NCBI GenBank assembly: GCA_004123355.1
Contig: SCHM01000002.1
Span: forward strand, 4,809,569-4,873,568
Direction of reading: 5' to 3'
Source: Amphirosellinia nigrospora
Taxonomy: Eukaryota; Ascomycota; Sordariomycetes; Xylariales; Xylariaceae
DNA length: 64,000 nt
In this document: positions 49,914 to 61,800 of the stretch, piece after piece
Layout: the number at the start of each line of letters is the position of its first letter
How positions within the stretch are numbered: position 1 is the first letter of the stretch
The notes under the pieces: model-generated
The model's input: the letters and a program-made list of their open reading frames with translations, nothing else
Told to the model about the DNA's origin: nothing
Databases searched by the model: none
Position numbers and translations under genes: made by a program

Positions 49914-52900
49914 ATGCAGAAGATCAGGGAGACACTTGCTCGTCTTACTCGTGCGAGCAGTCGTGATTCACGAGAGACTCTACAGGGCCCACGCTTAGAT
50001 CGTGTCGGTCGCACGAGCAGCTCGGCTGGAAGCTCACGGGAAAGGATACTGTATAGCGCTGACGGAAGAGGACCATGCATACTTCACGATGGAGTTCAAT
50101 CAGGGGAGGAAGGCATCGACATTGTCTTTGTCCACGGGCTTTTCGGGTCTCGCCTGAGTAGTTATACCAAGGGAGGTGTTTGTTGGATCCGCGATCTACT
50201 GGGGCAAGATATACCCAACGCACGAATTATCTCATGGGGTTGGTCTAGCGCGCTGAGCGCTGGTGATACGTTTGCTGGGCAGGCTGAAAGTCTGCTCAGT
50301 GATATCTCTCGTGTTCGCGCTGGCACAAGACGCCCTATCATTTTCGTTGGTCATGGGTTGGGGGGTCTTTTGGTAAAAGAAGCGTTGGTCACCGCAGCCC
50401 TGTCCCGAATTTACGGTGCTCACGCGGAGCTCGGCAATGTCTATCCACGTACAGTAGGATGTATATTCTTGGGTACCCCTCATATCAGGTCCGGGAAACG
50501 AACTCTCGGCGAGTGTGTCGCTGCGACGGCTGTTCTCTCACCTTCGATGCCATCATCTTCACTTCTACGCGCCCTACGCGATAGTAACCAACTCCTCGAG
50601 ACACAACACAGTACCTTCCTGCTAGTTTCACGAGATATCAAGGTCGTGTGTATTAGGGAAAAGCTACCGACGACAATTCATGCCTCGATCGACACGATTC
50701 ACGATTCCAATGGAGTTGAGCTGGGGAAGGGCACGATGCAAACCATGGTACCAAAAGATTCCGTAGTATACGAAAACTTCAACGTAACGAAGGACGAACT
50801 GCCCACAACTCACCTAGATTTGTGTCGGTATAAGAGTAGAGACGATGCCGGTTATTCACGACTCGTCTCACAAATAAAGAAATCACATCGGGACCTCCCA
50901 AGCCGAAATTGAAGCCCAGGAGCCTCGGAATCAAGGTAGGCCCCTGCTAATTCTCGTTCTAGCATGCATGCGTGCGAATGGTTTGCTAATTTGGCTGAAC
51001 TAGATATTCTCAACGCTTTGCACTTCGACACTATGATGGAGCGGGAATCACGGATCGATCCAGCATATGGCCAAACCTGCGAATGGATATTGTCACCAAA
51101 GGTCTCACCATTCAAGTCATTCTTAGCTTCGAAGGATCCTGTTCTCTGGATTAGTGGAAAAGCAGGATCTGGCAAGTCGACATTAATGAAGTATGCCTGG
51201 AAATCAGAAGATATGAGACGGGAGCTTCTACAAGGGTGGGCCAGAGGCGGTGAATTGATCATGGCCAGATTTTTCATGTTCGAAGGTGGCAATCGAATTC
51301 AGAAGACATACGAAGGGTTTCTTCGAAGCACTCTATACCAAATCCTGTCTACTAGACGTGATTTGATCAAAGTGGCTTTTCCAAGCTTCTTCGACTGCGC
51401 CTGGCCACCACCAGTCCAATTCACCAGTACGACCAATCTCAATCAAGGCTTCTATTCGTTGTTTGCGCACATGTCGGAAAAGCTGCGCATGGTTATTTTC
51501 ATCGACGGTATCGATGAGTACCGTATAATGGAGCGAAAGGACCACTACGAGCCTGGGGACATTGAGGTACAATACGACCGGGAAGAGGGTGATGAATCAT
51601 GGGGCCGCAGCAAATGGAGGTCGGACTCGCACACCGAAATTGCTAAACTAATCAACAGTATGGCGAACAAAGACATTATCAAATTCGTCGTTAGCTCTCG
51701 CGAGCTTCCTGAGTTTGAAGACAACTTTTCGGATTTCCCCAGAATCAGGCTTCAGGAACACACGGAAAAGGCTATTGCGGAATATATAGGTGGTCGCTTA
51801 GAGGATGAGGCTCCAGGTCTGCCAGATACAGTGAATCTATGTGCTGAATTGGCGCAAAAGAGTCAAGGCGACATACTATGGGCACGCCTGGCTCTCGACA
51901 TGGTGATTGACGGCAGCCTACGCACCTTGAGATCGACCCTGAACTCACTCCCTGACCGGCTGGGTGGTACCGAGGGATTATACATGCGGATGATAGAGAA
52001 TCTCAAACCTGAAGATCAGAACGATGCTTGTCGCATCTTTCATTTAGTTTTGAGGGCTCAACAGCCGCCTAGCGTCATCACTCTGGCTTTCGCTGATCAA
52101 GGGTACCTCGATCCTTATCGTAACGAGCTCAAAGTCAGCCAAGATACGACAAGGCCGTTCAACAAAACCACACTTCAACAATTGACTGATCAAATGCAGC
52201 GCCGCTTGAGGATATGTTGTGTCGGTCTCTTAGAAGCCGAATCAAAATCGGCACCCGACACTCTCGAGACCGCCCGTCGTGTTGTATTCAATCATCAGAC
52301 TACAAAGGAATGGGTTGGGCGCAGAGATATATGGCAGCGCCTACCGAGTATCCACCCAGTAGATGACATCGATCTTGATCTCTCCCTACTCAGTGGCTGC
52401 GTTAGACACCTGAAAGCTTTTGAGACCATTCAGCCTCCTGTCCTAACGTGGCCCAATGTTCGATTTCGCCCCGATGCCTGGCTTATCGTCGCGAATGCTT
52501 TACGCTATGCTGAGAGGATTGATGGTGAAACAAAGAACATAGCGATGTATGCTCGGATGCTAGATGAACTGGATGCCTCTAATCAGCGCTCCTGGACTAC
52601 AGCTTTGAACAACCACAAGCCATTGGTCGAGGACCCAGACTGGTTCGACAGGAAGCTCCTGGGCTCTTGCGGAAACACTGGGCTGGTTTCGAGCCTATGG
52701 AAGCGGGCAAGTCACCTAAACGCAAAGACTTCCTTTCCCTGGTCGTTCAAGCCAATTTGGTCAAGTATGTCCAATTTAAACTGGGTCAAATGGATGGAGA
52801 TTCGAGGCGGAAGAAGGCACAAGAGTTGCTTGTTTACGTGGTGAGCCCAAAGGGAGATGGATTCAGTGCCTGTGTGAGCTTGAGTGGAGACTACCTAGAC

Positions 52901-53323
52901 TTTCACCACGATATGCCCGACACAAGACTGCTAGATGTCTTATATGAAGCAGGCGCAACCCCGAGAGACGATAGCCAGGTTTGGATGAGAGCGCTGAAAG
53001 CAGGACGGCATTACTTCTCCAGAGGAAGCGCAACCATGACACACTTGATGGAAACGTACGCAAGTAAGAGGCTCATGTTGAATCGGGAAAGATGGGTGGC
53101 GGCGGTCAAGTCCTTGCTCGCCCACGGTGCCAATCCCAATGTGGAACTCTCAGTCAATACGCCCACCGCCGGTGAGGATAATCAATCATCAAAGTCGATG
53201 ACAATAACAGCAATAGACTATATTCGAGAGACATTGGAGGGCGAACCGGAATACGCTATCGACCTCCTTCAATTGGAAACTATGATGGGAGGACGGAGGC
53301 CAAGCGTTGGGTTGGCCCGATAG
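49914..53323 (+). CDS. NLR-like protein: alpha/beta-hydrolase (SesB-like) plus NACHT plus ankyrin-like tail
   Basis: Fungal proteins of this build are STAND NTPase receptors tied to nonself recognition and regulated cell death. Part 1 (49914-50912) is an alpha/beta-hydrolase-like domain: DIVFVHGLFGSR, VCWIRDLL, IISWGW and a nucleophile elbow FVGHGLGGLLVKEAL. The elbow residue that is normally Ser is Gly (residue 148, codon GGG at 50355). Part 2 (from 50964, same frame) starts near ELDILNALHFDTMMERESRI and has Walker A GKAGSGKST (65-73) and Walker B MVIFIDGIDEY (176-186), typical of NACHT. Part 3 continues one frame over from about 52710 (KRKDFLSLVVQANLVKYVQF) and includes LLAHGANPN, an ankyrin-like piece, to the stop at 53323. 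Two in-frame stops separate parts 1 and 2 (50910, 50937), and no normal-sized intron removes them cleanly, so the join is unresolved. Confidence 0.75.
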
Positions 53324-53934
53324 AGGATGATTGAACATGACATCTATCACGAATAATTAGCATATCATAGCCGGTTTAGGATACATACGGAGCAACGGAT
53401 GCGTCGTCACATTTTGAATACAAGAACTTGAAACTGAGTAGGGTGATTTCTACGTGACATTTCACTTTAGGGAACAGAACGTCATGGCAGGAATTACCCC
53501 CAATCAGCATCACATAAATGGTATCAGTAGCTTGGTTTTTTGTCTCACTGGAAAGATTCGAATAACGATAAACTTCGGTATAACCTTGAAAGTAGTCTAA
53601 TCCTGTAAAGTGACGCATGAGTCATCCCCGTACCTACTACCCAGGCTACCTAGGGACTTAGTAAGAAATTATTGACCTTATGACTTACTCCAAGCCGCTT
53701 GCCTTACGCACATATCTATTAGTCGAGTCAAATGGTAACTTGGCACTCAACTCGTTGTAATGCATCTACGGAGACTAGACTCTATACATAAAGTACATGC
53801 AATGATCTATTACCGACACTTTAGTTCTAGCTCTCATGGTCTACAGTGGCGGTGAATAATAACTAGGTCGACATTGAAAAAGAATCGAGAAAGGAAAGAG
53901 AAAAAGCAAATCCTAAGGAAAATAGTCACAGACA
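53324..53934. other. Intergenic between convergent genes
   Basis: This is the shared 3' flank of the NLR and beta-lactamase-like genes. No gene is seen. Confidence 0.55.
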
Positions 53935-55846
53935 CTAGTTTGACCTTTCCAGTTTCAGCCGCAAAAACCCCACATCCAAGGCTTCAGCTTGGCCGTCCTC
54001 TCCCATCTGAAAGACCCAGTCATCCAGAGCGACTTGCCCATAAGTCGGTGCGCCTAATGCAGTCCAAGCCAATAAACAGGGGTCTTGGATTTTCCCAGGC
54101 TCGGTTGCATTGAAGTATGTAGCTCTGAAGCCCAATCTAGAATCATAAGTTCCCAATCCATCTTTCGATCTAGTAGTCACTCGCAGATTGGAAGGGTATA
54201 ACCTAGCGGATTGCCCAGCGCCATAGATCTGGATCAGAGGACTTTTGGGGCCAATGACTTCAGCTCCGCGACTAGTGAGGCCGGTTACCAGCAGGCCGGG
54301 ACTGCCAGATGGGCCTGTCTGGATTCTCACAGAACTGTTAGTAGCTTCGTCGGTAAATGTCCCGGCAAAATTGATGCCCGCCTCATCTTCCGCTTGGCGT
54401 TCGGCCATGGGGAGGAATAAATCGCCAAAGGAATTCATCAACGTTTCTCGGATTCTAGCAGCATTCACACCCGTGGTATCTGCGGCGAGCACAATCCAGC
54501 CAAGATCATGCTCTGGTGAGAGTACTAGCGCCGCGTGATAAGTACCCTCGTCGCCTTGCTTCGTATACACCTGGGTAACGCGCTGGTCTGACAAGGTTAG
54601 ATAGCGGATCTCCCATGGAGCACCAACTGCTGTGCTGAGATATCCAGTCTGCGACAAGGGTTTTAACCACCGTCGCGTCTGAGCTGGCGATATCAATGTG
54701 GATTGAAGGATCGCTTGGCCGGCTTTGATCATGTCTGAAGTTGAGCTGTATATGGCACCGGCAGGACTAGTAGGACCTAAGTCCTCGTTCCAGCCAACCT
54801 GTGACTCATTTCCGCCTGGAATTACGCCTCCTGAAGATGGTTTTAGGCTAAAGCTGCTGTTTGTCATATCCAACGCTTCGAATATGTTGCTTGTCACGGC
54901 GTCGCTTAGTGGAGTTCCAGTAATAGCTTGTTGAGCATAGCCGAGTAGTGTAAAGGCGACATTGCTATATGCTGGAGAATGCGCAGTAGGATAAAGCGGA
55001 CGCTGCTTCAAGAGATAGGAGAATAATTCTAAATGCCAATTGTTAATCAAATACAACAGCTCAATGTCTCTTTCGCATTATTGAGGGGGTTGAACCTACC
55101 ACTACGCGTGCACACCCGAGTAACTCCAGGAATACCACATGTAGGAATCTCATCACTCTTGAGGGTTGGGAGTCCAAGAGCCGAAGTTTGATCAGAATTG
55201 AGTTCTCCCGCAATATCATTGAACGTGGCTGCAGGTATATTGTTTGTTAGCAGATTACATTGAGTGAAGACAGCAAATGTGATAACTAACGGTCACGAGG
55301 TATCCCAGCTGTATGACTTGCGAGCTGCCCCAACGTAATCTCTTCCCACCTGACATGGTCGAGATCGTTGTATACTTCTTTGCCTTCCCTCTCACTGTGA
55401 TAGGTGAGATTCGCAAGTTCAGGGACGTATTTGGTGATTGGATCATTGAAGTGCTTATCCCCAACCTCTTTGAAAAATGACCAAACACTAAAGACTTTGG
55501 AGACGCTCCCAATACGGAAAATTGAGTTCTTGTCGACTTGCGACACTCCAACATTGATTGGAGGAGTATAATATTGTTCGTATAACGTCTTGTCTTCCTT
55601 GGACGAGAAGAGAGCCACGGCCCATGCGGTGTCGTTTGCCTGCAAGTCGAGTTGCGCATCGTGAAGTGACTTCTCAAACTCAGCAATGTTCTTGCTTAGC
55701 AGTGGACTGTTAGAGAGACCTGAGGGTGATGGAAATCCAGGCCCTGCTAGACCGCATGCGTGGGGAGCCGTCGCAAAGGCTTTAGCAGCAAGAGCCAAAG
55801 GGCCCAAAATTTGGAAGGTAAACAGCATTGGTAACAGATAATCCAT
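53935..55846 (-). CDS. Secreted beta-lactamase-like serine hydrolase (class C fold)
   Basis: Beta-lactamase/transpeptidase-fold proteins in fungi act as esterases, amidases or acyltransferases, some in secondary metabolism. A signal peptide is visible at the start (MDYLLPMLFTFQILGPLALA). The SxxK motif is S114-V-S-K117 in FRIGSVSKVF, the YxN motif Y249-S-N251 in SPAYSNVAF, and a late GDEGTYHAAL stretch takes the place of the third motif. Three exons: 55291-55846, 55100-55228 and 53935-55028. Introns are 62 and 71 bp (GTTAGT to CAG, GTAGGT to TAG). The model totals 1779 nt (592 residues) with no frame correction. The last 170 residues form a second, beta-rich domain often seen in long fungal members, with N-glycosylation sites. 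Natural substrate unknown. Confidence 0.88.
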
Positions 55847-56478
55847 GAAAGTGAAGGTGACGAGTTGTTGGTGCTACCAAATATTCAAGTTGCGAACAGC
55901 GAGATAATTTATATAGACTTGATTCTAAACAGTGTTATGATGATGACATAAAATAAGAGCTATTGGCCCGTATCTCACTGCTCCTTGAGAAAAAAAAAAC
56001 TGGCATATTAAGACGAGTAGCCTTTAAGAGCCTCTCCCTAAATGAGGGTGGGGCATATCCGAGATGGATTCTCGAAGGTTAGAGGACCCATGGGGCGAAG
56101 CTTCTCGCAAATGCCCCACACACCTTGTGTAAATATCTAAGGGCCTTGGGGGCGGTAACATATAATATTCCTTGCCAAGTTGTGCGGGTGATCCCTGGAT
56201 ATAAAATACTTTTAAGTGTTTCACGGAGTATGACGAAAGCCACAGACTTCCGTATCAGTTGCCTAAATCAACAGTCGCCATAGGAGAGAAGAAGATGAAG
56301 TAACCTTAGTAGTCTTACGATCCGATCGCTAATTGAGTAGAGTCAAAATTCAGGTTGTCAGTTTAAGCAAGAGCACATAGGGGTTAGAGCTCGCCGGTCC
56401 TCGGAGCGACGGGCCCTTCAATCATCATCATTTCGGATTTGTAGTAGGAATATCTGTCACAACAGGTTCAATTCCACT
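55847..56478. other. Promoter region of the beta-lactamase-like gene
   Basis: Lies between the 5' end of the hydrolase and the 3' end of the transcription factor, both on the minus strand. No gene is seen. An A run lies near 55990. Confidence 0.5.
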
Positions 56479-58062
56479 CTAGCAGTTCTCTGCCAGATAG
56501 ACCCAGTCCCAGACTATTCTAACTCTCCCAGGGGCTTCATCGCGCATATAGAAAGAGATCATCCTCCTTTTGACCACGGATCCATTGCAATCTATATGTA
56601 ATTGCGTTTCGTCATCGAGCCACGAGTCTCTAATCCTTCTGTCATCACTCGGTAACGCACTATCCAGATTTGTTCGTTCTAACCCCAGGTTAGGCAGCCA
56701 TGGTGAAAGCTCCAGACTGTGTTCTCGCTCAATCATGCGTCTACCAATTGCATACATCCAACGCGCATCCCACAGACACTCCCTAAAACAAGAAAGACTA
56801 CCGAGTAGTTTCAATGCCTCTAACCGAAGTTGCAAGAACCTACACTTGAGAAGTACGAAATGTAGTAAGGGGGATAAACCCATCTCAAACTTGAAGATGT
56901 TTAGTTGCTGGGGTTCGGAAGGTCTTCTGGAGTCGGCATCCTCTCTGGCAAGTTTGACTATACATTCAAACTGATCTCGAAACGTATCGCAGAAACTTTC
57001 GTCCTGGTATGATGCTATATGAACCCAAATTTTGCACACGTTCCAACGCATCTTCAGAACGCGTAAAAGTGCTTGGTTCCCATCATCTGATTTGAAATCT
57101 TGTGTGCTAATAGATAATAAGGTGTACCAAGCGTCTAAGTCTCGGCATAACTTTTGTTGAGCTTGGATCAATGAACTTGGCATTTCTGCAATATCGAGTG
57201 CACCCAATCGAAAAGGGTCAAACGCGCGGACTAACCTGACGGATTCCGACATGAGGCAGTCCAATATCTCTACGATTCGCGGGATACTATAAATTTCGCG
57301 GCCAGACCATTCCGGGTCTCGAAGGGGAGGAAAGTCGGCGAGAGTGGCGCCAAAGAAAAAGGGAAATATACTGAGGTGATGAATAATAGCCGAAGTATCA
57401 CGCGAGACTTGTTTTGTGGAGCTTAGTATGTGTATACTATGACGACAATGCTCGATGGCCGCCATGGCATTGCCGCGTAGGAACTCGATGCATGTGAACA
57501 ATATAGAAATCAAAAGCACTGCATCCGCGTCCAGGTGTGTTGATGTAGCGACCTCCCTCATGGCTTGGTTGTAATAACGCACAGCTGCACGATATGGATT
57601 CGACATTGAAGGGTCGTCAGATATCGGGTCAAATCGTTCGTAGAGCGAGCCAATAGCTAGAACCGCATACCTAGTAGCGGGTTCTTGGACTGCTAGCTGA
57701 CAAACGGAATTCTTCCAGAATGAATTGCCGAGGGGTTCGTGAGAGCCGGCGCTACTATGGAGCGGAAGAAATCTAGGCCACGCAGTTCGGCAGTATTTAG
57801 AACTGAACAGGGAATAGTTGACGGCCGGATCTGAAGCAAGCTGTTCCAAGAGAATGATCCAGGTGGAGGTGCCCGATAGCCACCGCAGATCCGGGCGCTA
57901 GTCCGGCACCGTAGGCATTCAGGCCAAGCCTCGTCACATTTTACTTTTCGAGCCCTTAGATTGACGTAAGTGTCCACGTAGAGGTTAGACGAAGAGACGG
58001 AGTATGACTGACTTGCATGTGATACAACCACTACGGACTTTTTCGAAGCCTTTGCGAGGCAT
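56479..58062 (-). CDS. Zn2Cys6 transcription factor
   Basis: The Gal4-type binuclear cluster is complete only after splicing. Exon 1 (58013-58062) starts MPRKGFEKVRSGCITC; a 58-bp intron (57955-58012, GTCAGT to TAAG) splits a Lys codon; exon 2 continues ARKVKCDEAWPECLRCRTSA. The six cysteines are residues 13, 16, 23, 30, 33 and 40, with spacing C2C6C6C2C6C. A fungal regulator core follows: AELRGLDFFRSIVAPALT, then QEPATRYAVLAIGSLYE in the next frame, and a long helical region to WDWVYLAENC. The frames meet at a C4 run (57732-57735); one extra C gives 1527 nt (508 residues). Nearby targets could include the beta-lactamase-like gene or the terpene synthase, but nothing in the sequence shows that. 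Confidence 0.87.
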
Positions 58063-58193
58063 TAGTCAGCAATGGGCTATGACATGAAAGTCAAAGATGC
58101 TACTAAATTTTTTTGAATTGAATAGGAATCGAATAGGACTGAAGACGACCTAGGTACGAAAAAATTGGACATTTAAGAAGACTTGATGCGATG

Positions 58194-58567
58194 TACGGAG
58201 GTCTGGGCCAAAATCACCCATTATCTTTGACAATAGTGCAAAGTGCAAATAGAAAATATTGTATACGGTGTGGCGGCTTAGCAAGTAGTCCATCGGGCCG
58301 CCGGTAGCCCGATAGCGTTAATAATAACCTTGGAAGCTGACTAGGCATCTACCCAACTAGGTAAGCTAAGCCCTAAACTCCGCTGTAGCTAGCGCTTGCT
58401 GTGCCCTATCTGCGCTAACGTTATAGCGTAATTAGTAGTCCGTATTTTTAAGAATATTGCCGGCCCGAAACACTGCTTTCTAAGCCGTCATACCGTATAT
58501 AATTTTTTCTATTTACACTTTATACCATTATCAAGGATAATGGGTAATTTTGGCCCAGACCTCCGTA
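58194..58567. mobile_element. MITE with terminal inverted repeats of about 110 bp and TA ends (Tc1/mariner-like)
   Basis: Both ends begin TACGGAGGTCTGGGCCAAAA when read inward. The inverted arms match for roughly 110 bp out to CGGGCCG, differing mostly by C/T and A/G transitions. The outermost TA is consistent with a TA target duplication, as made by the Tc1/mariner superfamily. The 374-bp length leaves only about 150 bp of interior and no coding capacity, so it depends on a transposase elsewhere. The right arm carries more T and A than the left, suggesting light RIP. Confidence 0.8.
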
Positions 58568-58890
58568 CCTGGTTGTTAATATAACCCCTGACGGCTATGT
58601 GGGTTACTACGGGGCAAATGCGAGCTGATGGCCCTCGACACTGCCTCTTCGGGTCAAAGCCAAGACCCCTAAGATCCTAGTGTACCCAAGAGCTTATTCC
58701 ATGCAGGAGGCACAAGGCGTATTGACGAGGAACGCCAATTAACGCCAAAAATGGACCTAGAGGCTTGGCTATCGTCAAATGGCCAGGACCCGTGCCACTA
58801 GGACAGGAGTGGGGTCAACAAAAGATCACACACACCAGCAATATACTACTAAATCTCTAAGTTCAACAGTAAATCAAACACTCAAATAAA
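58568..58890. other. Spacer between MITE and AT-rich block
   Basis: Ordinary composition and no gene seen; composition changes sharply near 58890-59200. Confidence 0.5.
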
Positions 58891-61800
58891 TTCGTAAAAA
58901 TAAGATTATTTTAGATTTAAATAATTCAAATGTTAAACTGTATTATTATCTTTTTTCTTTTTAATTATAAGCTTTTTTAAGCTGTTATATTTGATATTTC
59001 GAAGTATCGTTTTTTAGTAAAAGTTACGGATCTACAAGCTTTGGTGGCTATTGTTGGATTGCGCACCAACTAATAATCTACCTATATATTACTAAATAGA
59101 TCACCCGGTTTTTTTTAATATATATAGCAATGCGCTAGGGCTTAACTAGTAGCTAATGCTTTGTATTTTATATTAAATGCTTTAATTAAGTAATAGCGAT
59201 ATATAAATAGATTAATAATATATTATTAAATTTAATAATTAAAAGTTTTATTATAATTTTTATATTTTATTAAAAAATAAAGCTATAAAATATATATTAA
59301 AAGATTATTATTATATTTATATTAATTATTATAATTTTTAACTCGCTAAAGATTTTTCTTTATAAGAATAAAACTTTATAGCGTTTATAATTTTAAAAAA
59401 TTTTTAAAAGTATTTATAACTAAAAAAACGCGATTTTTTAGCTTATAAAACTAAATATATTAAACATATTAATTTTTTATATTTATAAATATTAATTTAA
59501 CGATTATTATATTAATAAATTTAATAATAAATAAACGAACTTTATATATTAATATTTAATAACGTTATAATATTATTTTAAAATAATATAATATTTATTA
59601 AAGCAAAATTATTAAGCTTTTTAAATATATAAAAAATAATAAATTTAAACTATAAGTTAACTTATATAAAAGCTTATTAAACTTTTAATTAATAATATAA
59701 TAATTTAAAAAAGTTTAATAAAAATAATAAGCTAAGTTTTTAAATATAAATATTGAAATAATTATAAAGCGTTTATTAGTTTTATAATAAAAAAACTTAT
59801 TAAAAATTTCGCTAAATAAACTAATAAATAGCTAAATAAAATTATTAAAACAAATATTAAAAATTAAATATTATAAAATTATTTAAGCTTATAGTTAATT
59901 TAAAAAAAGTTTTATATAATATTAATTTATTTTAAGCTATATTATTAAAAAAGATTTATAATAATAAAATTTTAAATAATATTTTAAATTATTAAATAAT
60001 AATTATTAAGTTTTAATATAAAGTTTTTATATAAATATAATATAAATATTTATAAAAATTATTAAAAAAAAAGTTTTTATTATTTATAAAACTAATAATA
60101 AAAAAAATATAAAGATTATTTAGTTTATTTTAATAAAAATTAACTTAAATAAATTTATTAAAAACGAAAAATATACTTTCGAATAGTTTAAAACTAATTA
60201 AATAGTTAATATAATAATTTTAAAAAAAATTTCCCGGGTATTTTTATAAAACGTTTTAAAATAAATATATAAACTAAAGTTAAAAAAAAAACTTTAATAT
60301 AATAAATTATATAGTTTATTATAAAAAATATTTAATTATAAGCTATTAGTTTGTTTTTTAAAGCTTTATTTTAAAAATTTTAAAACTAATATTTATTTTA
60401 AATATATTGTTTATATACGAATAACTATTAAAAATAACGTTAAAAAATAATAAAACGTACTAAAAACTAATAAAAAAAAACGTATTAAATTTAATAATTA
60501 ATTTATAAATTAATATAAAAATTAATTTATATAGTTATTAATATATATTATAAGCTTTTTTATAATTAATAAAAAGCTTGCTAAATTATATATATTATAT
60601 AATTACGTTATAATAAATTTTAGGTTTAATATATATATTTTTAATTAAATAAATTATTTTTTAAACTTTAAAAATATTAATTTAAAAATATAATATTAGC
60701 TAATAATAATATAATTAAAATATATAGCTATAAAAAAATTAATATTAAAATATAAAAATTAAAAAAACTTATAGTTTATAAGCTTTATAATATAGTTTTT
60801 TATTTTAATATAGTTATTAATTTTATTTTATTATAAGTTTTTAATCGTAAAATATTTATTAAAAAAATAAACTTAATTCGGATTTTTTAAAATATTAATA
60901 AAAAAAGCTTTATATTTATTAACCTAAATATATAAATAATTTATTATAAAGTATTTTTAATACGTTTAATAAAGCATATTTTTATATTTAAAAAACCTTT
61001 TAAACTTTTATATAAAGCGTTTTTAATTATAAACTAATATATATAAATAGTACTAACGCTTAAAATATATAAGTTTTAAACTATTAAAATAATTATTAAT
61101 ATATTAAAAAAATAATAATTATTTTTTAAAAAAATAATAAATTAAAATTATAAAATATATTAACTATAGTTTTATAAAAGCTTACTAGAAAATAATATAA
61201 AAAGCTTAATTTAAAGTTTTTAAAACTAATATTTAATTAATAATTAATTTTTATAAATTTAATAACTTTAATATAAAAAATATTACTTATAAAAAATAAT
61301 ATTAATTATTAATAAATATTTAAAATATATATAAAACTATTATATTAATAATAATATATTAATACTATATAAATAACTTTTAAAAATATATATATTATAT
61401 TTAGTTTTATTATAAAAATAATATAATTATAATAAATATAATAATAAATTAATAAGTATTATAAATAAAATTATTTAATTAATAAAATTTATATAAAATA
61501 TTTATAATATTAAATTTGCGATTTTTTTATTATATATTTAAAATTTTAATAAAAAAATAAAATAAATTAAAGCTATTATTAAATAATAAATAAGCTTAAT
61601 AAAAAATAAATATAAGTTTTTGTTTTTTTATAGCTTAAAATAATTTATATTATAATATATTTATATAACCGAACTTTTTATTATATTAATAGCTAAAAAG
61701 CTTTTTATAAAAAGTTTTATTTATATTTTAATAATTTATAAAGCTATATAAGCTTTAAATAAACTTTAAATATTTTATATTTAATAATATATAAATATAT

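Noticed and set aside
1204-58062. One large gene cluster including the P450
   Set aside because: The P450 is over 40 kb from the terpene synthase, with housekeeping genes (PEX16, SWIRM, Nudix) between them.
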